From: Parcubacteria group bacterium CG10_big_fil_rev_8_21_14_0_10_38_31
GTDB taxonomy: Bacteria > Patescibacteriota > Minisyncoccia > GCA-002772825
Reading direction: 5' to 3'
DNA length: 8,572 nt
NCBI GenBank assembly: GCA_002772825.1
Contig: PFDM01000020.1
Location: 1-8,572, forward strand
The notes under the pieces were generated by a model. The model worked only from the letters and a program-made list of their open reading frames with translations, searched no databases and had not been told where the DNA came from. Shown here in pieces: positions 1 to 6,822 of this stretch (its first letter is position 1; each line of letters begins with the position of its first letter). Position numbers and translations under genes: made by a program.

Positions 1-684
1 AAGCGTTTCAATATAGTGAATTGGAGATTAGGCCAAGAGCGTTTTGAAGATGGTCCATATGACATTACTATCATAGAAGGGACGCCCGTTACTAAAGATG
101 AGATTGACCTTTTGGTGGAGCTTCGTGAAAAATCAAAACTAATCGTCGCTTTAGGGGCTTGTGCCTCTATTGCCGGTATTCCCGGGATAATGGATAAGAA
201 AGATAGAGAAAAGTGGTATAAGAAGATCTATGGTGAGGGGTATAAACCTAAAGGGCTAGATGCCTTGCCCCTCTCAGCGTATGTGAAGATTGATTATATG
301 ATACATGGTTGCCCGGTAGAAGAGGATGAGATAATAAGAGCCCTTGAAGAGTTGTTGGCCGGGAAAGTCCCTCGGCATCATGGTTATTCTGTCTGCTTTG
401 AATGCAAAGAGAGGGAAAATCCTTGCCGTCTGCTTGAAGATAAGATATGCTTTGGTCCTATAACTCAAGGTGGATGTAAAGCAGTCTGTATTTCAGGTGG
501 AAGTCCTTGTTATGGTTGTTTTGGTCCAAGAGAGGAGACCAATATTCCGGCGTTAGTAAAGATCTTAAAGAAATTTGCCACGAATGAAGAGATAGACAGA
601 CATCTTTCTATGTTTTTCAATCAGATTAAAGAATACAGAGAAGTGTTTGGAAGAGAGATGAAGAAAAAGAAAAATGAAAAATGA
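1..684 (+). CDS. hydD: [NiFe] hydrogenase small (delta) subunit, group 3b type, 5' truncated by the window edge
   Basis: Electron-transfer subunit of a cytosolic [NiFe] hydrogenase. It carries FeS clusters that pass electrons between the NiFe site in the large subunit and partner diaphorase subunits. The frame is open to base 1 (first codons read K-R-F-N-I), so the GTG at 16 is not the real start; roughly 35 residues, including the N-terminal CxxC of the proximal cluster, should lie upstream. Numbering from that GTG, I see ALGACA (C49) and HGCP (C99), the other proximal-cluster ligands. Next is a dense Cys block (C127, C130, C137, C145, C154, C158, C165, C168) with the CFECKER and PCYGCFGP motifs typical of group 3 small subunits, expected to bind two further clusters. 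The estimated full length (about 260 aa) fits sulfhydrogenase delta subunits. It ends at a TGA that overlaps murD by 11 bases, implying co-transcription. The beta and gamma subunits are not visible and may lie upstream. A group 3c/3d subunit is a less likely alternative. Confidence 0.9.
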   Translation, partial: KRFNIVNWRLGQERFEDGPYDITIIEGTPVTKDEIDLLVELREKSKLIVALGACASIAGIPGIMDKKDREKWYKKIYGEGYKPKGLDALPLSAYVKIDYMIHGCPVEEDEIIRALEELLAGKVPRHHGYSVCFECKERENPCRLLEDKICFGPITQGGCKAVCISGGSPCYGCFGPREETNIPALVKILKKFATNEEIDRHLSMFFNQIKEYREVFGREMKKKKNEK

Positions 685-2053
685 ATTTAAAAATAAAAAA
701 GTTGTTATAATGGGTTTAGGTGGATATGGAGACGGTAGCGGCATATCTGCCACTTTGTTTTTTGCACAAGCTGGCGCTCGTGTCCTTGTGACAGACATGA
801 AGAAAAAAGAAGAGTTAAAACACCAAATTAAAAAATTAAATAAATTTAAGAATATAAAATATGTATTTGGCAGACACAGGGAAAGTAATTTTCAAAAAGC
901 GGATTTAATCTTTCAGAATCCATTAGTCCCTGATTCCTCACTTTATCTTAAGATTGCCAGGAAAAATAATATCCCCATCGTTAACGACTGGAGTCTATTT
1001 TTAAATAAACATCATAATTTTCTTATAGGTATTACCGGCAGTAAAGGGAAAAGCACGACCACGTCTTTAATCTATGAGCTTATCAAAAAGAAGAATAAAG
1101 CGATTCTTTGCGGTAATATAGGGGTCTCTCCGCTTAAATATATGGACAGTATAAAGAAAGATGACGTTGTGGTGGCGGAATTCTCAAGCTGGCTATTAAG
1201 AGGGCTTCTTCCTGTAAGGAAGTGTCCTAATATTGCAGTCATCACTAATTTAAAGTCGGACCATCTTGATAAGTATAAAAGCTTAGAAGATTATCATAAT
1301 GATAAGAAAATTATTTTTAAATTTCAGAGACCGCAAGATATTGTTATCTTAAATAGAGATGATGAGAGGTCTAAGTGGCTGAGCGAAAATATAAAAAGTA
1401 AAGTATTTTGGTTTTCTAAAAAAATTTTTAGTGGCAAAGGGGGAGTTTTTATCAGAGGCGAAGATGTTATTTTTAAGAAAGAGGGGAAAGAAGAAAAAGT
1501 GGCAAAAATTAGTGATATACAAATCCCCGGAGACCATAATTTGGAAAACATATTGGCTGGGGTTTGCGTGGCGAAGATCTTTGGTGTAAAAAATAGCGAT
1601 ATAAAAAAGACATTAATTCAGTTTAAAGGATTACCCAATAGGCTTGAATTAGTGCGTGAAATAAAAGGAGTAAAGTATTATAATGACACGACTGCTACAA
1701 ATCCAGATGGGGCAGTCTCGGCTTTAAAAGCCTTCAAGAGTAAGAAGAAAAGAATAGTCTTGATTGCTGGCGGGGTGGATAAGAATCTTGATTACAAAGA
1801 GTTTGCGAAAATTATAAAAAGAGAGGTAAAAGAATTAATTTTTTTCCCGGGCACCGCTACGGATAAGATTCTAAGGGAGGTAAATGTGCATCACTCGGTG
1901 ATGCACAAAATGAGTGAGGCGGTGCACTTGGCGGAGGGCTTGGCCAAAAAAGGGGACATCGTATTACTTTCGCCCGGTGCGGCAAGTTTCGGTTTATTTA
2001 AGAATGAGTTTGATAGAGGTAAGCAGTTTGTGAGAGAAGTTAAGAAATTATAA
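674..2053 (+). CDS. murD: UDP-N-acetylmuramoyl-L-alanine--D-glutamate ligase (MurD)
   Basis: Cytoplasmic ATP-dependent Mur ligase that adds D-Glu to UDP-MurNAc-L-Ala in peptidoglycan precursor synthesis. The 459 aa show all three Mur domains. The N-terminal Rossmann-like domain has GLGGYGDGSG (15-24) and a VTD strand end. The central ATPase domain has the P-loop GITGSKGKSTT (119-129), GNIG (147-150), EFSSWLL (169-175) and NLKSDHLDKY (192-201); K211 or K212 is the likely carbamylated lysine. The C-terminal domain has NRLELV (322-327), YNDTTATNPD (336-345), GGVDKNLDY (366-374) and SPGAASF (433-439). NDTTATNP and SPGAASF separate MurD from MurC/E/F. The glycine-rich N-terminus resembles CPR MurD proteins as I remember them. 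The ATG at 674 lies inside the end of the hydrogenase small-subunit gene, so translation is probably coupled; no strong Shine-Dalgarno is seen. murC follows after 8 bases. A strong inverted repeat lies inside the gene at 1885-1907. Confidence 0.95.
   Translation: MKNEFKNKKVVIMGLGGYGDGSGISATLFFAQAGARVLVTDMKKKEELKHQIKKLNKFKNIKYVFGRHRESNFQKADLIFQNPLVPDSSLYLKIARKNNIPIVNDWSLFLNKHHNFLIGITGSKGKSTTTSLIYELIKKKNKAILCGNIGVSPLKYMDSIKKDDVVVAEFSSWLLRGLLPVRKCPNIAVITNLKSDHLDKYKSLEDYHNDKKIIFKFQRPQDIVILNRDDERSKWLSENIKSKVFWFSKKIFSGKGGVFIRGEDVIFKKEGKEEKVAKISDIQIPGDHNLENILAGVCVAKIFGVKNSDIKKTLIQFKGLPNRLELVREIKGVKYYNDTTATNPDGAVSALKAFKSKKKRIVLIAGGVDKNLDYKEFAKIIKREVKELIFFPGTATDKILREVNVHHSVMHKMSEAVHLAEGLAKKGDIVLLSPGAASFGLFKNEFDRGKQFVREVKKL
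1885..1907. repeat. Perfect inverted repeat inside murD (10-bp arms, 3-base loop)
   Basis: TGTGCATCAC (1885-1894) is followed by TCG and then GTGATGCACA (1898-1907), a perfect complement. It encodes in frame N-V-H-H-S-V-M-H-K of the MurD C-terminal domain. No T-run follows, so it is not an intrinsic terminator. It may be chance, an mRNA structure, or a small palindromic insertion kept in frame. Confidence 0.7.
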
Positions 2054-2061
2054 TTTAAAAA

Positions 2062-3399
2062 ATGAAAGTTGATTTATTAAATAACATAAAAGGGGTTCAC
2101 TTTATCGGTATTGGCGGTATTGGTGTTTCGGCTATCGCCAGGATGATGAAAAGGGAAGGGAAAATTGTGAGTGGTTCGGATCTCCATGATTCGGCAATTC
2201 TTACTGACCTTAGAAAGAGTGGAATGGATATAAAAATAGGGCATAAAAACGCTAATCTTCCCGATAATGCTGATTTAGTCGTCTATACCACGGCTATTTC
2301 GGAGGATAACCCCGAAATTAAGAAGGCAAAAAAAATGGAGATAGATATCATAAGCTATCCTGAAATGCTCGGGGTTGTATCTCGAGAGAAATACACCATA
2401 GCTGTCTCTGGGACTCACGGTAAGACGACCACTACGGCAATGGTCGCTAAGATATTAGGAGATGCGAAGATAAATCCTACAGTAGTTGTTGGTAGTATAC
2501 TGAAAGAAGGTGGAAGTAATTTTATCTTTGGTAAGTCAAAACCTGTCCGATTGAATAACACTATTTATTCAGGCGGGTATTTTCTTACGGAAGCGTGTGA
2601 ATATAAACGAGCCTTTCTTAACCTTTCTCCGAAAATTATAATTATCACGAATATTGATAAAGATCATCTGGATTATTATAAAAATATAAAAGATATTCAA
2701 AGCGCTTTTATCTCTTTCGTAAAAAAGCTGGATAAAGACGGATACCTGGTTTGTGATACCTTAGGAGAGAATATGAAACCGATTATCAGTATGGCAAAAA
2801 AGGTTGGTTGTAAGATAATAGATTATTCCAAAATATCAGTAAAATTGAAGCTTAAAGTTCCAGGAGAATATAATGTGAAAAATGCCAAAGCCTCCTTGGC
2901 TCTAGCCCAAATATTGCGAGTTAAAAAGCCACTTGCAGTAAAAGCACTTAATAATTTTAAGGGGACTTGGCGAAGGTTTGAATATAAGGGAAGTGTTAAC
3001 GGTGTTTTAGTTTATGATGATTATGCTCATCATCCGACAGAGATACAAGCCACCTTGAAAGGCGCGAGAGATTATTTTAAGAAAAAGAAGGTTTGGGCTG
3101 TCTTTCAGCCCCATCTTTATTCAAGGACGAAATTACTGCTTGATGAATTTGCAAAAAGTTTTAATAACGCCGACGAAGTTGTAATAGCCGATATTTATGC
3201 CGCTAGAGAAAAGGAGGATAAAACTATTCACGCTAAAAATCTAGTGGGGAAGATAGAGAAACAGAATAAGAACGTACAATACATTCATTCGCTTGATAAA
3301 ATTAAAGATTTTTTGCTCAAAAATACTAAAAAAGGCGATGTCGTTATAACTATTGGCGCCGGGGATATTTTTAAAGTAGGGGAGGCTTTGTTCAAATAA
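2062..3399 (+). CDS. murC: UDP-N-acetylmuramate--L-alanine ligase (MurC)
   Basis: First Mur ligase of peptidoglycan synthesis; joins L-Ala to UDP-MurNAc using ATP in the cytoplasm. The 445 aa carry the full motif set: FIGIGGIGVS (14-23, nucleotide-sugar Rossmann loop), SGTHGKTTT P-loop (116-124), EACEY (177-181), NIDKDHLDYY (197-206), GEYNVKNA (268-275), WRRFEYKG (303-310), DDYAHHPTE (319-327), FQPHLYSRT (348-356) and GAGDI (432-436). DDYAHHPTEI and FQPHLYSRT are diagnostic for MurC or its relative Mpl; the isolated position next to murD and the short length favour MurC. It is shorter than the E. coli enzyme (about 490 aa), in keeping with compact CPR versions. The gene starts 8 bases after murD with only an A/T-rich leader, so it probably shares the murD transcript. 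No terminator-like hairpin is seen directly after its stop. Confidence 0.95.
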   Translation: MKVDLLNNIKGVHFIGIGGIGVSAIARMMKREGKIVSGSDLHDSAILTDLRKSGMDIKIGHKNANLPDNADLVVYTTAISEDNPEIKKAKKMEIDIISYPEMLGVVSREKYTIAVSGTHGKTTTTAMVAKILGDAKINPTVVVGSILKEGGSNFIFGKSKPVRLNNTIYSGGYFLTEACEYKRAFLNLSPKIIIITNIDKDHLDYYKNIKDIQSAFISFVKKLDKDGYLVCDTLGENMKPIISMAKKVGCKIIDYSKISVKLKLKVPGEYNVKNAKASLALAQILRVKKPLAVKALNNFKGTWRRFEYKGSVNGVLVYDDYAHHPTEIQATLKGARDYFKKKKVWAVFQPHLYSRTKLLLDEFAKSFNNADEVVIADIYAAREKEDKTIHAKNLVGKIEKQNKNVQYIHSLDKIKDFLLKNTKKGDVVITIGAGDIFKVGEALFK

Positions 3400-3483
3400 T
3401 AATTGACTCATTTGTTATCTTATGGTACCGTTTAGTTGGAATCTGTTATTTTAAATAATAATTAAAAAAAAGGGGGTATCGTA
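3400..3483 (+). promoter_or_regulatory. murC-glgC intergenic region with extended -10-like element and strong Shine-Dalgarno
   Basis: This 84-base spacer ends in AAGGGGGT (3470-3477), 6 bases before the glgC ATG; it is the only strong Shine-Dalgarno seen in the window and fixes the start. Upstream, GAATCTGTTATT (3439-3450) contains an extended -10-like TGTTATTTT (3444-3452); the same 12-mer lies upstream of hydA. A TTGACT at 3403-3408 is too far from this -10 to pair with it. AAATAATAATT occurs twice (3394-3404 and 3453-3463). The Shine-Dalgarno is certain as seen; the promoter is a guess. Confidence 0.45.
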
Positions 3484-4695
3484 ATGAAGCGTATGATCGG
3501 TGTAGTGATGGCGGGTGGTAGAGGGGGTAGGCTCTATAGTCTCACTAATCAAAGAGCTAAACCGGCCGTCTTTTTCGGCGGTAAATACAGGATTATCGAT
3601 TTTATTATGAATAGTTTTGTAAACTCCGGGATAGGAAATATTATCGTTCTCACTCAGTATCTATCTCAATCCATCAATGACCACATGAGTCATTTCTGGA
3701 TTTCTAATCCTCTTTATGGACAGTATATAAATACTGTTAACCCTCAGTATAAAACGGAATTTAATGTCAGATATGAACATACTGCAGATTCTGTCTATCA
3801 GAATATGGATAGGATAAACTGTGGTGATTTTGATACTGTCGCTATTTTTGCTGGGGACCATATAGTCAAGATAGATGTCAGGCAAGTGAAAGCGTATCAC
3901 GAATCAAAAGAAGCTGATTTTACTGTTATCGCTGTCCCCGTACCTGTCTCGGAGGCTTCTGGTGCTTTCGGAGTGATTGAGGTTGATGAAGAAAGCCGGA
4001 TTATCGGCTTTGTAGAAAAACCGCTGAAGCCTAAAGAGATACCAGGTCGCCCCGGTTGGTGCTTTGCTTCAATGGGTAATTATCTCGCTGATGTAAAATA
4101 CTTACAAGATATTCTCTATTTAGATGCAAAGAACAAAGCCTCTAGCCATGACTTTGGTCATGATATTATCTCGTTGATACTTAAAAAGGGTGACAAGATT
4201 TATGCTTATGATTTCTCTCTGAACAAAGTTTCTGGTCAGAAATTAATATATTGGCGTGACGTTGGAAGTACAAGGGCTTTTTGGGAAGCTAATATGGAGC
4301 TAAAGGATCCGTCTCCAGCCTTTAGTCTTTATGGTAAAGATTGGCCATTGAGATCTGTCCCCGACTCTACTCCTCCAGCCAAGATTACTCTTGGGGGAGA
4401 ATTTAAAGACTCGCTTATCAGTGGAGGGTGTATCATTAGTGGCGGGTCTGTCAGAGACTCCGTCTTATCACCAAATGTATTTGTCGATAAGAATGCTGAA
4501 GTTTCAGAATGTGTACTTTTCCCTAATGTTGTCATTGGGGAAGGTGCGCGCCTGAGAATGGTAATCGTGGATGAAGGCGTGACGATCCCTTCTGGTGTAA
4601 GTATTGGTTTTGACAGGGAAGAGGACGAAAGGAGGGGGTTTACGGTAAAAGATGAACCCGAAATACTCGTGGTGCCAAAGCACTACGTATTTTAA
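3484..4695 (+). CDS. glgC: Glucose-1-phosphate adenylyltransferase (ADP-glucose pyrophosphorylase, GlgC)
   Basis: Makes ADP-glucose from ATP and glucose-1-phosphate, the committed step of bacterial glycogen synthesis in the cytoplasm. The 403 aa hold an N-terminal nucleotidyltransferase domain: MAGGRGGRL (9-17), RAKPAV (24-29), GGKYRIIDF (32-40), TADSVYQN (100-107), AGDHI (123-127; D125 matches the E. coli catalytic Asp142), FVEKP (176-180; K179 matches the sugar-phosphate-binding Lys195), SHDFGHDII (221-229) and YWRDVG (256-261). A C-terminal left-handed beta-helix follows from about residue 300 (PPAKI, LISGGCIISG, VTIPSGVSIG). K34 sits where the E. coli activator-binding Lys39 lies; the E. 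coli N-terminal extension is missing. The start is set by AAGGGGG 6-7 bases upstream. A strong terminator follows the stop, so glgC closes this plus-strand unit. No glgA or glgB is visible. The link to the flanking hydrogenase genes is positional only. Confidence 0.96.
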   Translation: MKRMIGVVMAGGRGGRLYSLTNQRAKPAVFFGGKYRIIDFIMNSFVNSGIGNIIVLTQYLSQSINDHMSHFWISNPLYGQYINTVNPQYKTEFNVRYEHTADSVYQNMDRINCGDFDTVAIFAGDHIVKIDVRQVKAYHESKEADFTVIAVPVPVSEASGAFGVIEVDEESRIIGFVEKPLKPKEIPGRPGWCFASMGNYLADVKYLQDILYLDAKNKASSHDFGHDIISLILKKGDKIYAYDFSLNKVSGQKLIYWRDVGSTRAFWEANMELKDPSPAFSLYGKDWPLRSVPDSTPPAKITLGGEFKDSLISGGCIISGGSVRDSVLSPNVFVDKNAEVSECVLFPNVVIGEGARLRMVIVDEGVTIPSGVSIGFDREEDERRGFTVKDEPEILVVPKHYVF

Positions 4696-4701
4696 AGACT
4701 T

Positions 4702-4743
4702 AAGACCGGATTCAAACTAGAAAGTTTGAATCCGGTCTTTTTT
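4702..4743 (+). terminator. Rho-independent terminator after glgC
   Basis: A perfect 17-bp stem, AAGACCGGATTCAAACT (4702-4718) with its complement at 4723-4739, encloses an AGAA loop. The 3' arm ends in a run of six T (4738-4743). It begins 7 bases after the glgC stop and separates the hydD-murD-murC-glgC side from hydA. Confidence 0.95.
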
Positions 4744-4776
4744 ATTGTTGGGGAAAAGTGGATAGAGATTAATTCA

Positions 4777-4790
4777 GAATCTGTTATTAT
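4777..4790 (+). promoter_or_regulatory. Putative extended -10 promoter for hydA
   Basis: TGTTATTAT (4782-4790) fits an extended -10 (TGn followed by TATTAT) and lies 46 bases before the hydA ATG, just after the glgC terminator. It is part of GAATCTGTTATT (4777-4788), which is repeated exactly upstream of glgC (3439-3450). No convincing -35 is seen. The leader between it and the ATG is A/T-rich with no Shine-Dalgarno. Confidence 0.4.
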
Positions 4791-4836
4791 TATATTAAAG
4801 TAAAAAATTCAATTTCAATTTTTTTAGATAAATTTT

Positions 4837-6063
4837 ATGTCAAAAAAGAATTTAGTAAAAAGTAGAGCTGATGAATATATTGCCAAGATTGAAGGACACG
4901 GCTCCCTTGCCATTGATTGGAAAAAAGGCAAAGTGAATCTTCATGTTCACGAAGGAGAGCGCTTGTTTGAGGGGATATTAGTAGGGAGGACAGCAGATGA
5001 GATGCATTGGATTACTCCGAGGATTTGCGGTGTTTGCCCTATAGCGCACAATCTTGCTTCTTTGAGGGCTACAGAAGATGCCTTGGGTATAAAGATTACT
5101 CCCACTTCAGAGCTTCTTCGTCGGCTTATGCAAGTCGGGCAAAATGTGCAGAGTCATGTTCTCCATGCCGTCTTTCTGGCTCTTCCTGACTATATAGGGA
5201 TAGACAGGATAACCGAGCTTGATTTTAAAGATCCAGCTAAGTTTGAACTGGCACTTTTCTTGAAAGAGTTGGGTGATGAGATAGCCTATGTTGTAGCTGG
5301 GCGAAACGTTCACCCTACCCGCACTTCGGTTGGCGGATTTCATAAAGTCCCGACTAAGGAAGAGCTTAAGGGATTACTGGAGAAAGTCAAAATAGCGATT
5401 CCTAAGGCGAGGGCATTGGCAGATTTTTTCGCTACGCTCGAATATCCAGAGCTTCAGGTTGACCTTGAGCTTCTGGCACAGAAGGATGGGAAGGTGCTTT
5501 CAAATAAACGAGAGTCTTTCAATATTAAAGATTATAAAAAGAATATTGAAGAGGAAGTGAAGAAATATTCTACGGCTAAGTTTGGTTCGTATAAAGGGAG
5601 TGTATACATGGTCGGTTCTTTGGCCCGACTTTATCATAAGAGTTTTTATGATAAAGACTTTTCTTCTTTTAAATTAGATTTTAAAAATCCTTATCATAAT
5701 AACTTAGCTCAAACCATAGAGACATTTTTTGAGCTTGAAGAGGCCGCTTCTATCATAGAGAAATTATTGAAAAAGGATATTGATGACAGGATAATCTCTC
5801 CATCGAAAGACGCTTCGCTTAAAGGAATAGGCGCAGTAGAGGCGCCAAGAGGGGGACTCTATAATGAAGTTCACTTTGATAAAGATGGTATTATAAAATA
5901 TGCTAACATCATCACGCCAACAGTCCAGAACCTCACTTCTATGGAGAATACGGCCGAGGCATTACTCGCTCAACATAGCGAGAAGTCTCACCAAGAGTTA
6001 GAACACTTAATGGAGATGCTAATCCGTGCTTATGATCCTTGCATCACCTGCTCCGTGCATTAG
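4837..6063 (+). CDS. hydA: [NiFe] hydrogenase large (alpha) subunit, group 3b type, encoded without a C-terminal extension
   Basis: Catalytic subunit that binds the NiFe(CN)2CO centre and interconverts H2 with protons and electrons; group 3b enzymes are cytosolic and usually NADP(H)-linked. The 408 aa carry the L1 motif RICGVCPIAH (62-71; C64 and C67), GRNVHP with VGGFHKVP (155-172), EAPRG (335-339), TPTVQN (360-365) and the L2 motif DPCITCSVH (400-408; C402 and C405). All four nickel-ligand cysteines are present. Group 3 precursors normally carry a few extra residues after the L2 His that an endopeptidase removes; here TAG follows His408 directly. Beyond the TAG the frame reads F-R-V-G and stops after 14 codons, so loss of an ancestral tail is possible but not shown. 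The gene has its own promoter-like region and lies about 4.2 kb from the small subunit. Its last 45 bases overlap the convergent DUF6390-like gene. Confidence 0.95.
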   Translation: MSKKNLVKSRADEYIAKIEGHGSLAIDWKKGKVNLHVHEGERLFEGILVGRTADEMHWITPRICGVCPIAHNLASLRATEDALGIKITPTSELLRRLMQVGQNVQSHVLHAVFLALPDYIGIDRITELDFKDPAKFELALFLKELGDEIAYVVAGRNVHPTRTSVGGFHKVPTKEELKGLLEKVKIAIPKARALADFFATLEYPELQVDLELLAQKDGKVLSNKRESFNIKDYKKNIEEEVKKYSTAKFGSYKGSVYMVGSLARLYHKSFYDKDFSSFKLDFKNPYHNNLAQTIETFFELEEAASIIEKLLKKDIDDRIISPSKDASLKGIGAVEAPRGGLYNEVHFDKDGIIKYANIITPTVQNLTSMENTAEALLAQHSEKSHQELEHLMEMLIRAYDPCITCSVH

Positions 6064-6822
6064 TTCCGAGTTGGTTATGTCCAAGTGATAATTTGTCCAG
6101 TATATTAGATTTTTGCGTTCTCTTTGATTTATCTTGTCGCAAATAAATTGCCAATGGACTGATACTTCATCTCCCTCATTGATGTTTTGGTCTGCGAAAT
6201 AATAACTCCTCTCTGTTTTTTCTCCTATTTTTAATTTATGATAATTATCAAGTATGATTGGGTAATATTCTACAATAGCACTACCAATTGAAAATCCTGC
6301 TGTCTCTAACTTTTTACTTTTTATTCTACCCCAGCCTATTCGACAATTATTTATTGTCTCAAGTACTTCTTTAACAGCCCCGAGATTTATCAACCCAACT
6401 TTCTTTCCTATATCAAACACATGGAAAGCATGAAATGGTTTTGCCCCTAAGATTGGCTTAGGAGCAATCTTATCCCATTCTTTTAATGTTGTACGGTCTT
6501 TAAACCTATCAGCGATACTGGAGTAGAGACTTTTTGCCGGAACTTTAGAAAGAAGACTATTGCCAATCCAATAAGCCTCAACTACTCTGTAATCAAAAAT
6601 ATCCCGAATGTTATTTGACTTGGCTATAAGTTCTAAGTAAGGGACCGCGCCTGTGAATTGAAGAAGGAGTCTTTTTGAATCTTGAGTCAGTTCTTCTTTT
6701 CCTAGGGTTATATTTTCAAAGACAGACTCTATCTCTTTAGGTCCGCAATATTGTAGAGTATTAGGGGCAAAAGCGTATTTACTAAACAGTATTAGGCCGT
6801 TTTTGTAATTTTTGCTCAGCAT
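6019..6822 (-). CDS. DUF6390-like protein, hydrogenase-linked, function unknown
   Basis: A 267-aa protein with no signal peptide or clear membrane segment, so probably cytoplasmic. I recognise it from memory as DUF6390-like: an N-terminal LFSKYAFAPNTLQYCGP (12-28), a central PFHAFHVFDIGKKVGLINLG (129-148) followed by NNCRIGWGRI (158-167), and a late VHWQFICDKI (222-231) with YHLDITN (245-251). As I recall, members are often encoded beside group 3b [NiFe] hydrogenase genes, in actinobacteria for example, but no biochemical role is known to me. C26, H130, H133, C160 and H223 are candidate metal or catalytic residues, by inference only. The start at 6822 lies 41 bases inside the upstream EamA gene, which suggests translational coupling; the family-like part begins near residue 9, so this start fits. 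The 3' end overlaps hydA by 45 bases on the opposite strand, and the final 15 or so residues look like a tail beyond the conserved part. Confidence 0.7.
   Translation of the reverse strand: MLSKNYKNGLILFSKYAFAPNTLQYCGPKEIESVFENITLGKEELTQDSKRLLLQFTGAVPYLELIAKSNNIRDIFDYRVVEAYWIGNSLLSKVPAKSLYSSIADRFKDRTTLKEWDKIAPKPILGAKPFHAFHVFDIGKKVGLINLGAVKEVLETINNCRIGWGRIKSKKLETAGFSIGSAIVEYYPIILDNYHKLKIGEKTERSYYFADQNINEGDEVSVHWQFICDKINQRERKNLIYWTNYHLDITNSELMHGAGDARIISTD

Noticed and set aside
16..18. GTG at 16 as the true start of the hydrogenase small subunit
   Set aside because: The frame is open to the window edge and the N-terminal CxxC cluster motif is missing, so the gene must begin upstream.
682..684. 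UGA recoded as glycine (as in Gracilibacteria/SR1)
   Set aside because: TGA ends hydD at a sensible place, and none of the complete genes needs an in-frame TGA to keep its conserved motifs intact.
2062..3399. Mpl (murein peptide ligase) instead of MurC
   Set aside because: Mpl shares several motifs, but the 445-aa length, the RRFEYKG-DDYAHHPTE spacing and the position directly after murD favour MurC.
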